Below, one piece after another: positions 22,612 through 30,922 of a DNA stretch of 41,694 nt. The stretch lies in NCBI GenBank assembly GCA_030539395.1, contig JAUNSC010000005.1, positions 1 to 41,694 on the forward strand. The letters run 5' to 3'. Within the stretch, counting starts at the first letter, position 1; the number at the start of each line of letters is the position of its first letter. The notes beneath the pieces were generated by a model. It was not told the DNA's origin, ran no database searches, and worked only from the letters and a program-made list of their open reading frames with translations. The position numbers and the translations under genes were made by a program. Source of the stretch: Eubacteriales bacterium (GTDB taxonomy: Bacteria; Bacillota; Clostridia; Lachnospirales; Lachnospiraceae).

Positions 22612-23443
22612 GTTTTTGCCTCCGATATTGTGTCGGACTCATATTTTCTGAACTGCGGAAACACTGGGAAAACTTACTGGGAGAAGAAAAACCCAGTGCA
22701 CGGCTGATTGTGGCAATAGAATAATCTGTTGTAGAAAGAAGATGCCTGCTTTCCTGTATGCGGCAGGAAAGCTGGAATTTTATGGGTGAGATGCCGTATT
22801 CTTTAGTAAAACTGTGCACCATATAATATTTGCTGACATGATGCATCTGGGCCAGAGTATCCAGACTGAGATTTTCCGAAAAATTCTGTGCGATATACTG
22901 ATGAATATGTGTGCATAATCTGCTGAATTTATTCTGGCTTGGAGCGAGGGTAGTAGAAAAATTCGTCTGCCTTGTAAGGTGAATAATGAGGACTTCCATT
23001 AAATCCTGACAGATAACTTCGTATCCGGGCGGCTTTGCATGTATTTCTTTCAACATGCTTTGAAGACAGAAAAGGATGGTTTCCTTTGAGTTGCGAAAAT
23101 TGACAATACAGAATCTGCTGTCTGCGTTTTCAGCGTGTGTTGTCAGTTTTAGCCCTTCTACTCCTAAAACAATATATTCCAGCGGATTGGCGTTCAGGCT
23201 GGTTTCGGTATGTTCCACATTGGGATTTACGATCACAAGGTCATTAGAAGATACAGGATGAAGTTTGCCTTCAATATTAAACTGTCCAAGTCCGTTGGTA
23301 ACATAAAACAGCTCGGAGCAGTCATGGGTATGGGGTGTGCTGTGCCAGTCACCACCATATTTGGCAGAGCTGACGTACAGCAATTTAAATAAGCCGTGAA
23401 TACTCTTTTCCGGTGTAATAAAGTCGTAACGATTTGTGCTCAT
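22601..23443 (-). CDS. AraC-family transcriptional regulator with cupin sensor domain
   Basis: This 280-residue regulator has an N-terminal cupin-like domain (about 20-100: HSTPHTHDCSELFYVTNG and SSNDLVIVNPNVEHTET) and a C-terminal double helix-turn-helix (about 180-278: LSLDTLAQMHHVSKYYMVHS and YSIATISRALGFSSPSKFSQ, ending SPTQYRRQKQ). Such regulators bind a sugar and switch on nearby transport genes. It is transcribed away from the binding-protein gene, with a 280-bp divergent spacer holding two related 15-bp motifs (23486-23500, 23623-23637). The second abuts the binding-protein -35 box, as expected for activation. The sensed ligand is likely a disaccharide of this pathway or a HexNAc. Confidence 0.9.
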   Translation of the reverse strand: MSTNRYDFITPEKSIHGLFKLLYVSSAKYGGDWHSTPHTHDCSELFYVTNGLGQFNIEGKLHPVSSNDLVIVNPNVEHTETSLNANPLEYIVLGVEGLKLTTHAENADSRFCIVNFRNSKETILFCLQSMLKEIHAKPPGYEVICQDLMEVLIIHLTRQTNFSTTLAPSQNKFSRLCTHIHQYIAQNFSENLSLDTLAQMHHVSKYYMVHSFTKEYGISPIKFQLSCRIQESRHLLSTTDYSIATISRALGFSSPSKFSQCFRSSENMSPTQYRRQKQNK

Positions 23444-23485
23444 AGTAGCCTCACTAATGATAAATGTATGATTATTGCTGTGTAT

Positions 23486-23500
23486 AGAGCAATTTTAGCA
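23486..23500. promoter_or_regulatory. candidate AraC-type operator 1
   Basis: AGAGCAATTTTAGCA, 12 of 15 positions shared with 23623-23637, lies 43 bp upstream of the AraC gene start. Possible autoregulation; pattern only. Confidence 0.35.
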
Positions 23501-23622
23501 TAAAAAGGAAAAGTAAACAAGAAGAAAACAGGAAAATGAACTGTGCAATTATGACAAAAAATGGAAAGCATTTTTATAAAAATATGCAAAAAATACAAAA
23601 CGAAACAATAATCAGATAGATT

Positions 23623-23665
23623 AGAGCAATATTTGGATTGTCTTTATTGGCAAAAAGCATATACT
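23623..23665 (+). promoter_or_regulatory. promoter of the disaccharide-import operon with adjacent candidate operator
   Basis: The motif AGAGCAATATTTGGA (23623-23637) directly precedes the -35 TTGTCT (23638-23643). A 16-bp spacer leads to the -10 TATACT (23660-23665), 58 bp before the ATG. A site touching the -35 fits activation by the divergent AraC protein. Confidence 0.55.
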
Positions 23666-23723
23666 TACAATTACCTGAAGACAGTAAAATATAAGCCGTA
23701 AGGCAGAAAGCGAGGAATTTGTA

Positions 23724-25052
23724 ATGAAAAAGAGAATCTTTAGCAGTATTCTGGCAACTTCCATGATTATGACTTCTTTGGCAGGACTTTCAGTTTCAGC
23801 AGAAGAGAACCCGTATGCAGCATATGAGGGGACTACGATCAGTGTGGCAGCACTTGAATCTGCATATGGTTCTGAGATGTGGACACAGGTGTGTGAGGCA
23901 TTTACAGCAGAAACCGGAATCGAAGTGGAACTTACCACAGACAAAAATCTGGAGGACGTCATCGGACCATCTATGCAGGGCGGAGAATATCCGGATGTTA
24001 TTCATCTGGCAACCGGACGTGAATCTGCATTGACAGAGCAGTTTATCAAAGGAAACATGATCGCGGAAATTACAGATGTGCTGTCCATGACAGTGCCTGG
24101 TGAAGAAGTGACTGTAGCAGATAAAATTGCGGGCGGATTTACAGACACAGCCCTTACAAATCCATATGGTGACGGCAGCACATATCTTGCTCCGATGTTC
24201 TATTCTCCCTGCGGATTGTTCTACAACAAAGGTCTGTTAGAAGAAAAAGGATGGGAAGTTCCTGCTACATGGGATGAAATGTGGGAACTGGGCGACAAGG
24301 CTCTGGAAGAAGAGATTTATTTGTTTACTTATCCGACAACAGGATATTTTGATGCATTCTTCTATGCATTAATGTATTCTGTGGGCGGACCGGAGTTTTT
24401 CAACAAAGCAACAAATTATGAAGAAGGAATCTGGGATACAGAGGAAGCACAGACCTGTTTTGATATTGTAGCAAAACTTGCTACTTATACAAATCCGATT
24501 ACTCCGGCGCAGGCAAATGATCAGGATTTCACTCAGAATCAGCAGCTGGTATTGGATAACAAAGCAATCTTCATGCCGAACGGTACATGGATCGTAGGTG
24601 AAATGGCAGATGCTCCCCGTGCAGACGGATTCGAATGGGGTATGACAGCTCTCCCGGCAGTGGAAGCAGGCGGCGACGGATACAGCTATACCTGGTTCGA
24701 GCAGGCATGGATTCCGGCAGGAGCAGAGAATCAGGATGCAGCAAAATTGTTCCTGTCATTCCTCTACAGTGACACAGCATGCGGTATTTTCGCACAGTCA
24801 GGAGCAATTCAGCCGGTTCTTGGAATTGCAGATAAACTGGAAGGCGATAACGTTATGTTCTACTCCATCTATGATAATGGGGCAAAGGCAGCTATGGGTA
24901 ACTTCGCAGCATTCGAGGCAATTCCGGGTGTTGAGATTCGTCCGATTTTCTTTGATCCGGTAAACTCTCTGGTAGAGGGAACGATTACTGAGCAGGAATG
25001 GATTGACGGAATCAAAGCAGCAAGCGATCAGATGCGTGCAAATCTGAAATAG
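23724..25052 (+). CDS. ABC transporter substrate-binding protein for the disaccharide importer
   Basis: This 442-residue family 1 extracellular binding protein captures the sugar outside the membrane. The signal peptide is MKKRIFSSILATSMIMTSLA, and cleavage is likely after VSA (residue 26). There is no Cys in the signal region, so it would not be lipid-anchored, which is unusual for a Gram-positive importer. The mature part has typical motifs (EVTVADKIAGGFTDTALTNP, GLFYNKGLLEEKGWEVPATW, FMPNGTWIVGEMADAP). GCGAGGAA leads into the start. It heads the operon with two permease genes. A hairpin follows the stop, so this gene is probably made in excess of the permeases. By neighbourhood the ligand is galacto-N-biose and/or lacto-N-biose. 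Confidence 0.9.
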   Translation: MKKRIFSSILATSMIMTSLAGLSVSAEENPYAAYEGTTISVAALESAYGSEMWTQVCEAFTAETGIEVELTTDKNLEDVIGPSMQGGEYPDVIHLATGRESALTEQFIKGNMIAEITDVLSMTVPGEEVTVADKIAGGFTDTALTNPYGDGSTYLAPMFYSPCGLFYNKGLLEEKGWEVPATWDEMWELGDKALEEEIYLFTYPTTGYFDAFFYALMYSVGGPEFFNKATNYEEGIWDTEEAQTCFDIVAKLATYTNPITPAQANDQDFTQNQQLVLDNKAIFMPNGTWIVGEMADAPRADGFEWGMTALPAVEAGGDGYSYTWFEQAWIPAGAENQDAAKLFLSFLYSDTACGIFAQSGAIQPVLGIADKLEGDNVMFYSIYDNGAKAAMGNFAAFEAIPGVEIRPIFFDPVNSLVEGTITEQEWIDGIKAASDQMRANLK

Positions 25053-25086
25053 AGTTTTCAAAGAGCAGATCTTTATTGGCAATTTC

Positions 25087-25118
25087 ATACGTCGGGCAGT
25101 TTTTGCCCGACGTATTTT
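25087..25118 (+). terminator. hairpin after the binding-protein gene (partial terminator)
   Basis: ATACGTCGGGC (25087-25097) pairs with GCCCGACGTAT (25105-25115), then TTTT in all. It would lower permease expression relative to the binding protein or stabilise its mRNA. Confidence 0.7.
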
Positions 25119-25159
25119 CACTCATTTACAGTGATGTAAATAGAAAGGAAGGATGATTC

Positions 25160-26044
25160 ATGAAAAGTTTAAAACGTCGGACAGGTTTTTTGTTTGCCTG
25201 TGTTGCACCGGCAGTTATTCTATTTTTTGTTTTCATGATCCTGCCCACATTAAATGTTTTTCGTATGTCGTTATTTGAAAAAGGAGCTTATTCTCCCAAT
25301 GAAAAGTTTGTGGGACTGAATAATTTTAAAGTCCTGTTTTCAGATGCGAATTTCATACGTTCCATGCAGAACATGATTCTTCTGATTATTGTAGTGACAA
25401 TTATTACATTTGCGTTTGCCCTGATTTTTGCGGCAATCTTAACCCGTGAAAAGATTAAGGGACAAAATTTTTTCCGCGTAATTTTTTATATCCCGAATAT
25501 TTTATCAGTGGTTGTTATTTCCGGTATCTTCTCGGCAATTTATAAACCGGAAAACGGTATGCTGAACAGTATTATCGGATTGTTCAGGGACATGACAAAT
25601 CCGATCTTGTGGAAAGGCGAAAAGCTGGTCATGGTCAGTATTATCATTGCCATGGTATGGCAGGCTATCGGATACTATATGGTAATGTATATGGCTTCTA
25701 TGGCGAGTGTGCCGGAAAGTATGTATGAAAGCTCTGCGCTGGATGGTGCGGGACGGCTGCAGCAATTTTTCCAGATTACAATTCCGCTGATCTGGACGAA
25801 CATCCGGACAACCCTGACCTTTTTTATCATATCAACCATTAATATGGCATTTCTGTTTGTAAAAGCAATGACATCAGGCGGACCAAACGGAGCATCGGAT
25901 GTGGCGCTGAGTTATATGTACAGTCAGAAAGATGCCGGTTTATATGGCTACAGTATGGCGATTGGTGTTGTGATATTCTTATTCTCATTTTTGCTTTCAG
26001 CATTGGTAAACAAGGTCACTGACAGGGGAACTCTAACCTATTAG
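25160..26044 (+). CDS. ABC sugar transporter permease 1 (MalF/UgpA type)
   Basis: This 294-residue protein has six membrane helices. The first (FLFACVAPAVILFFVFMILP) is followed by helices in the 70-270 range, and the coupling EAA-type loop ESSALDGAGRLQQFFQITIP (about 190-209) contacts the ATPase. GAAAGGAAGGATG lies before the ATG. It works with permease 2 and the binding protein. No ATPase gene is in the operon, so a shared MsmX/UgpC-type ATPase from elsewhere must drive it. Confidence 0.92.
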   Translation: MKSLKRRTGFLFACVAPAVILFFVFMILPTLNVFRMSLFEKGAYSPNEKFVGLNNFKVLFSDANFIRSMQNMILLIIVVTIITFAFALIFAAILTREKIKGQNFFRVIFYIPNILSVVVISGIFSAIYKPENGMLNSIIGLFRDMTNPILWKGEKLVMVSIIIAMVWQAIGYYMVMYMASMASVPESMYESSALDGAGRLQQFFQITIPLIWTNIRTTLTFFIISTINMAFLFVKAMTSGGPNGASDVALSYMYSQKDAGLYGYSMAIGVVIFLFSFLLSALVNKVTDRGTLTY

Positions 26045-26057
26045 GAGGGATGATTTG

Positions 26058-26948
26058 ATGAAAAACACAGCGAGAGGATTAGATGCTGAACGGCTGTATC
26101 ACATATTTATTTATGTGGTGCTGATTACGCTGGCCGTTACGATCATTGTACCGGTGGCATGGGTATTCATGGCATCGATAAAAGAAAACAGTGAATTTTA
26201 CGGCAATCCCTGGGCAATGCCCAAAGGAATCTACTGGCAGAATTTTGTGGATGCATGGAATTCTGCGAAAATGGGAGAGTATATGCTCAATTCCGTGATA
26301 GTGACGGCGGCAGCGCTTGTACTTCTTCTGGTAATTGCTCTTCCGGCAGCGTACGCATTATCACGCTTTCAATTCCGGGGTTCTAAATTTCTGAATCTGG
26401 CGTTTATGGCGGGGCTGTTTATTAACGTAAATTATATCGTGGTACCGATTTTCCTGATGCTTCGGGATGGAGATGTCTGGCTGAAAAATTTGGCAGGAAA
26501 AAGTTTCCTGCTGAATAATCTGTTTGTTTTGGCAGTGGTGTATGCATCAACGGCACTTCCCTTTACAATTTATCTCTTATCCGGATACTTTTCTACGCTG
26601 CCTCACGATTTTGAGGAAGCGGCATATATTGACGGTGCCGGATATCAGACAACGATGTGGAAAATTATTTTTCCCATGGCGAAGCCTTCTATTATTACGA
26701 TTATTCTCTTTAACTTCTTGTCATTCTGGAACGAATATATTATTTCCATGACACTGATGAGTTCTGCGAAAGGCGCAAAAACGCTGCCGGTAGGACTTTT
26801 GAATCTGATGCAGGCTCAGCAGTCTGCGGCCCAGTATGGAATTATGTACGCCGGTTTAGTATTGGTAATGCTGCCAACTCTGATTTTGTATATTTGTGTG
26901 CAGAATAAGCTGACGCAGGGAATGACAATGGGCGGATTGAAAGGATAA
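26058..26948 (+). CDS. ABC sugar transporter permease 2 (MalG/UgpE type)
   Basis: This 296-residue permease pairs with the previous one. The first helix is VVLITLAVTIIVPVAWVFMA (about 18-37), and the EAA loop EEAAYIDGAGYQTTMWKIIF (about 195-214) is complete. The ATG at 26058 is preferred over the TTG at 26055 because GGAGGG sits at the right distance. It lies 13 bp after permease 1, so the two are co-translated. Confidence 0.92.
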   Translation: MKNTARGLDAERLYHIFIYVVLITLAVTIIVPVAWVFMASIKENSEFYGNPWAMPKGIYWQNFVDAWNSAKMGEYMLNSVIVTAAALVLLLVIALPAAYALSRFQFRGSKFLNLAFMAGLFINVNYIVVPIFLMLRDGDVWLKNLAGKSFLLNNLFVLAVVYASTALPFTIYLLSGYFSTLPHDFEEAAYIDGAGYQTTMWKIIFPMAKPSIITIILFNFLSFWNEYIISMTLMSSAKGAKTLPVGLLNLMQAQQSAAQYGIMYAGLVLVMLPTLILYICVQNKLTQGMTMGGLKG

Positions 26949-26957
26949 GGTGGATGT

Positions 26958-27155
26958 ATGAATTTTTGGAAAGAACATGCTTCTTTGCGGATGATAGCGA
27001 TTGCAGGCTTATTTTTGGCAGGATTGATACTGATCATTTGGGGATGGACGATGACCGGAAAATTAGCAGGTCTTGGAATAATGATTCTTGGGGTGATATT
27101 ACTTCTTACAGCTTTATTTATCTATAACAAACCGTATACAGGTTCGGACCGTTAA
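26958..27155 (+). CDS. 65-residue membrane protein in the disaccharide operon
   Basis: This small protein has two hydrophobic helices (MIAIAGLFLAGLILIIWGW and GLGIMILGVILLLTALFIYN) linked by a short loop, with a polar tail. It resembles DUF6903-type small membrane proteins that sit beside sugar ABC transporters in Lachnospiraceae; I am not certain of the family. It starts 9 bp after permease 2 and ends 20 bp before lnpA, so it belongs to the operon. It may be an accessory subunit of the importer; no role is known. Confidence 0.7.
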   Translation: MNFWKEHASLRMIAIAGLFLAGLILIIWGWTMTGKLAGLGIMILGVILLLTALFIYNKPYTGSDR

Positions 27156-27175
27156 ACATAAGGAGAGTTGAGTAA

Positions 27176-29353
27176 ATGAGTTCAGAGATAAAACAGCAGA
27201 TGCAGGGGCGTGTTACGATTCCGACCAATTTGGATGTTGTTCCGGAGACGATCGGCATATTAAAACGTTGGGGTGCGGATGCGATACGTGATTGTGATGG
27301 AACACAGTTCCCGGAAGAACTGACGAGAACAGGCGCCAAAATTTATTCTACTTATTACACAACAAGAAAAGATAATAAATGGGCAAGAGAAAACCCTGAT
27401 GAAGTACAGCAGTGTTACATTATGACCGGATTTTATACAGCTGCGGAGGAAGAATTAAGCATTCCTCTGATGAAGGGAATTTCGCGGGAACTGATTCAGG
27501 TCAATACAAATGATGATATAAAACGTTGGTGGGAAGTAATCGACCGTTCAACAGGAGAAGTGCTTCCCTGTGACCAGTGGGAATATGACGGTGAAAATGG
27601 ATGTGCAGTTATCCATAAGGCAGAATTGTTTCATGAGTACACTGTAAGTTTTCTGGCATACCTGATCTGGGACCCGGTACATATGTATAATGCAGTGACG
27701 AATGACTGGAAAGATGTGGAACATCAGATTACGTTTGATGTGCGTCAGCCAAAAACCCGCAGGTACAGTATGGAGCGTTTAAGGAAGTTCTGTGAAGAAC
27801 ATCCCTATGTAAATGTGATCCGCTATACTACTTTTTTTCATCAATTCACGCTGATGTTTGACGAGCTGAAAAGAGAAAAGTATGTTGACTGGTATGGATA
27901 TTCTGCCTCCGTAAGTCCTTATGTTTTGGAACAGTTTGAAAAAGAGGCCGGCTACAGGTTCAGACCGGAATATATTATCGATCAGGGATATTATAATAAC
28001 CAGTACAGAGTGCCTTCAAAAGAATATAAGGATTTTATGGCATTCCAGCGCCGGGAAGTAGCAAAACTGGCGAAAGAAATGGTTGATATTACCCATGAAT
28101 ACGGTAAGGAAGCTATGATGTTTTTGGGGGACCACTGGATTGGGACAGAACCGTTTATGGAGGAGTTCGCGCAGATCGGTCTGGATGCTGTGGTGGGCAG
28201 CGTTGGGAACGGGAGCACACTTCGTCTGATATCGGATATTCAGGGAATCAAATATACAGAAGGACGTTTTTTGCCATATTTTTTCCCGGATACTTTTTAT
28301 GAAGGCGGAGATCCCGTAAAAGAAGCGAAAGAAAACTGGGTGACGGCAAGAAGAGCGATCCTTAGAAAGCCCATTGACCGTATTGGATATGGTGGATATT
28401 TAAAACTGGCGCTGAAATTTCCGGAATTTATCGATTATGTGGAAACAGTCTGCAGAGAATTCCGTGAGCTGTATGAGAATGCAAAGGGAACCACACCTTA
28501 TTGCATAAAGAAGGCAGCCGTTTTGAACAGCTGGGGAAAGAGCAGAAGCTGGGGATGTCATATGGTTCACCATGCGTTATATTATAAGAGTAATTACAGT
28601 TATGCCGGCGTGATCGAGGCCCTGAGCGGAGCGCCTTTTGATGTCAGCTTCCTCTCATTTGATGATGTGAAGGAAAATCCTGATGTATTAAAAGGTATCG
28701 ATGTTCTGATTAATGTGGGAGACGGAGATACTGCCCATACGGGCGGGGATGTCTGGGAGGATGCACAGATTACTTCTGCAATCCGGGCATTTGTATACCG
28801 GGGAGGCGGATTTATTGGCGTAGGAGAGCCGGGCGGACATCAGTACCAGGGACATTATCTGCAGCTTGCAAATGTGTTGGGCGTGGAGAAAGAAACTGGT
28901 TTTACACTGAATTATGACAAATATAACTGGGAAGAACACCCGCAGCATTTTATACTGTCTGACTGCAAAAAGGAAATTGATTTTGGAGAGGGTAAGAAAA
29001 GCATATATGCCTATGAGGGCACGGAGATTCTTGTCCAGAGAGACAGGGAAGTGCAGATGGCTGTAAATGACTTTGGAAAAGGCCGGGGAGTGTATATCAG
29101 CGGACTTCCATACAGTTTTGAAAACAGCCGGCTTTTATACCGGAGTATTTTATGGAGCACCCACAGTGAAGGGGAACTGTATAAATGGTTTAGTACCAAC
29201 TTTAATGTGGAGGTGCATGCTTATGTGGCGAATGGAAAATACTGTGTGGTAAATAATACTTATGAGCCTCAGGATACTGTGGTATATCGGGGAGATGGAA
29301 GTTCTTTCAAACTGCACCTGGAAGAAAATGAAATCAGGTGGTATGAGATTTAA
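27176..29353 (+). CDS. lnpA: 1,3-beta-galactosyl-N-acetylhexosamine phosphorylase (GH112)
   Basis: The enzyme breaks Gal-beta-1,3-GlcNAc or Gal-beta-1,3-GalNAc with phosphate, giving galactose-1-phosphate and free HexNAc without spending ATP. The 725 residues match the GH112 family along their whole length: GRVTIPTNLDVVPETIGILK, GADAIRDCDGTQFPEEL, ARENPDEVQQCYIMTGFYTA, the catalytic region MMFLGDHWIGTEPFMEEF (D319 is the likely general acid by position), SWGKSRSWGCHMVHHALYYK, and the GGGFIGVGEPGGHQYQGH loop. AAGGAGAG precedes the ATG. NahK nearby and the importer support HexNAc disaccharides as substrate. GH112 also holds a Gal-beta-1,4-rhamnose phosphorylase group, which is less likely in this context. 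Uridylyltransferase and epimerase genes for galactose-1-phosphate are not in this window. Confidence 0.94.
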   Translation: MSSEIKQQMQGRVTIPTNLDVVPETIGILKRWGADAIRDCDGTQFPEELTRTGAKIYSTYYTTRKDNKWARENPDEVQQCYIMTGFYTAAEEELSIPLMKGISRELIQVNTNDDIKRWWEVIDRSTGEVLPCDQWEYDGENGCAVIHKAELFHEYTVSFLAYLIWDPVHMYNAVTNDWKDVEHQITFDVRQPKTRRYSMERLRKFCEEHPYVNVIRYTTFFHQFTLMFDELKREKYVDWYGYSASVSPYVLEQFEKEAGYRFRPEYIIDQGYYNNQYRVPSKEYKDFMAFQRREVAKLAKEMVDITHEYGKEAMMFLGDHWIGTEPFMEEFAQIGLDAVVGSVGNGSTLRLISDIQGIKYTEGRFLPYFFPDTFYEGGDPVKEAKENWVTARRAILRKPIDRIGYGGYLKLALKFPEFIDYVETVCREFRELYENAKGTTPYCIKKAAVLNSWGKSRSWGCHMVHHALYYKSNYSYAGVIEALSGAPFDVSFLSFDDVKENPDVLKGIDVLINVGDGDTAHTGGDVWEDAQITSAIRAFVYRGGGFIGVGEPGGHQYQGHYLQLANVLGVEKETGFTLNYDKYNWEEHPQHFILSDCKKEIDFGEGKKSIYAYEGTEILVQRDREVQMAVNDFGKGRGVYISGLPYSFENSRLLYRSILWSTHSEGELYKWFSTNFNVEVHAYVANGKYCVVNNTYEPQDTVVYRGDGSSFKLHLEENEIRWYEI

Positions 29354-29373
29354 AAAATCTGTATTTGGCAGAT

Positions 29374-29426
29374 AGAACAGACGCATTTGCGATTAAATCG
29401 TGAATGCGTCTGTTCTGGTGTATTTT
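29374..29426 (+). terminator. terminator of the disaccharide operon
   Basis: AGAACAGACGCATT (29374-29387) pairs with AATGCGTCTGTTCT (29403-29416), a 14-bp perfect stem; a short T stretch comes several bases later, so efficiency is uncertain. Confidence 0.75.
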
Positions 29427-29453
29427 CGGGGAAAAATTATTCCGTAAAATACA

Positions 29454-29481
29454 TTGCTTTTCTGATAATTCTTGTTATAAT
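29454..29481 (+). promoter_or_regulatory. promoter of the trkA operon
   Basis: TTGCTT (29454-29459), 16-bp spacer, TATAAT (29476-29481), with an extended TG. The transcript leader would be about 60 nt, too short for a c-di-AMP riboswitch. Confidence 0.7.
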
Positions 29482-29549
29482 GTTTATAGATTTTTAATGC
29501 GTGCATTTGACGTCATTAAAGAAAAAATTATATATGCGAGGAAAAAGAC

Positions 29550-30911
29550 TTGAAGATCATAATTGCCGGAGACGGAAAGCTTGGCGATACGCTTACCAGA
29601 CAATTGTCATCAGCCGGATATGACATTACGTTAATTGATTCCAAAAGAGATGTATTGGAAAACAGTCTGGAACGATATGATATTTTGACCATACAGGGAA
29701 ACTGTGTGACGATGAACGTTCTGGAGATGGCCGGAGTAGAGGAAGCTGATCTGCTGATTGCAGCCACAGGAGCAGATGAGGTAAATCTGCTTTGCTGTAC
29801 TACAGCCCATGTAATTAACCCGAAACTCCATACAATTGCAAGAATACAGAATCCGGAATATCATGAGCAGATTTATAAGCTGAGGGATCTGTACGGCTTG
29901 TCTCTTGTGGTAAATCCCGACAGGCAGGCGGCCATTGAGATAGAACATCTGCTGAAGTATCCCGGCTTTTTGAAGCGGGAGAGCTTTGCCCGGGGCCGTG
30001 TGGAAGTGGTAGAACTGCGTATCGATGGAAAGAGTAAGCTGTGTAATATTGCTTTGAATGATATGTACAAAATAGTGCGGTGCAAGGTGTTGGTATGTAT
30101 TGTTCTGCGATCAGGCAAGGCAATTACACCTGATGGCAATTTCGTGCTTAGAGAGGGAGACCGTATCTATGTCACCGGTGCAGCGAACCATATGACAATG
30201 CTTTTGAAGAATCTGGGGATTATTACCAGAAAGGTAAAGCGGGTCATCATATGCGGCGGAGGAAAGATCAGTTACTATCTGGCGCAGCAGCTTGAGAAAA
30301 GTGATATGACGGTACAGCTTATAGAGCAGAAACAGGAACAGTGTATCAGTCTTGCTGAGAGACTGCCGGACACAAGCATCATCCATGGAGATGCCAGCAG
30401 CCAGTACCTGCTGGACAGTGAAGGCATTTCTGACTGTGATGCCCTTGTTACACTGACAGGTATGGATGAATTGAATATGTTTATTTCTTTGTACGGCAGC
30501 AGCTGTGGAGTACCGCAGATCATTACGAAATTGGCTCATTTCGAAAACAACGACATGGTAAATAATCTGTCTATTGGAAGTACCATCATCCCGAAGGACT
30601 TGTGCTGTAATACAATTGTACGGTATGTCCGGGCACTGCATAATCAGGCAGGGGCTGCGCTTACTATTCATACGATTGCAGATGGAAAAGCGGAGGCAAT
30701 TGAGTTTCAGATTGAGGAAAATACACAGCACTGCGGACAGCCTCTTAAAGAATTAAGATTAAAGAAGGGTGTTTTGCTGGCATGTATTTCACATGATGGG
30801 GTAATCGAAATTCCGAATGGTGAATCCAGTTTCCGGGCGGGAGACATGATAGTTGTCATTTCCACTGGAAATGACGTGATTTATCAGGTCAACGATATCT
30901 TTGTGAACTGA
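29550..30911 (+). CDS. trkA: Trk potassium uptake protein TrkA (two RCK modules)
   Basis: This is the cytoplasmic gating subunit of a K+ channel-type transporter. Its 453 residues consist of two tandem units, each a Rossmann NAD-binding domain plus a TrkA-C domain: the first with IIAGDGKLGDTLTRQ (about 3-17), the second with RVIICGGGKISYYLAQQL (about 231-248). Binding of nucleotides changes gating. The start is TTG 29550 after GCGAGGAA. TrkH begins 11 bp after the stop, so the pair is one unit. Confidence 0.9.
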   Translation: MKIIIAGDGKLGDTLTRQLSSAGYDITLIDSKRDVLENSLERYDILTIQGNCVTMNVLEMAGVEEADLLIAATGADEVNLLCCTTAHVINPKLHTIARIQNPEYHEQIYKLRDLYGLSLVVNPDRQAAIEIEHLLKYPGFLKRESFARGRVEVVELRIDGKSKLCNIALNDMYKIVRCKVLVCIVLRSGKAITPDGNFVLREGDRIYVTGAANHMTMLLKNLGIITRKVKRVIICGGGKISYYLAQQLEKSDMTVQLIEQKQEQCISLAERLPDTSIIHGDASSQYLLDSEGISDCDALVTLTGMDELNMFISLYGSSCGVPQIITKLAHFENNDMVNNLSIGSTIIPKDLCCNTIVRYVRALHNQAGAALTIHTIADGKAEAIEFQIEENTQHCGQPLKELRLKKGVLLACISHDGVIEIPNGESSFRAGDMIVVISTGNDVIYQVNDIFVN

Positions 30912-30922
30912 GGTTGTTAGAC

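Noticed and set aside
29482-29549. c-di-AMP (ydaO-type) riboswitch before trkA
   Set aside because: The leader from the mapped -10 to the start codon is about 60 nt, far too short, and shows no core motif.
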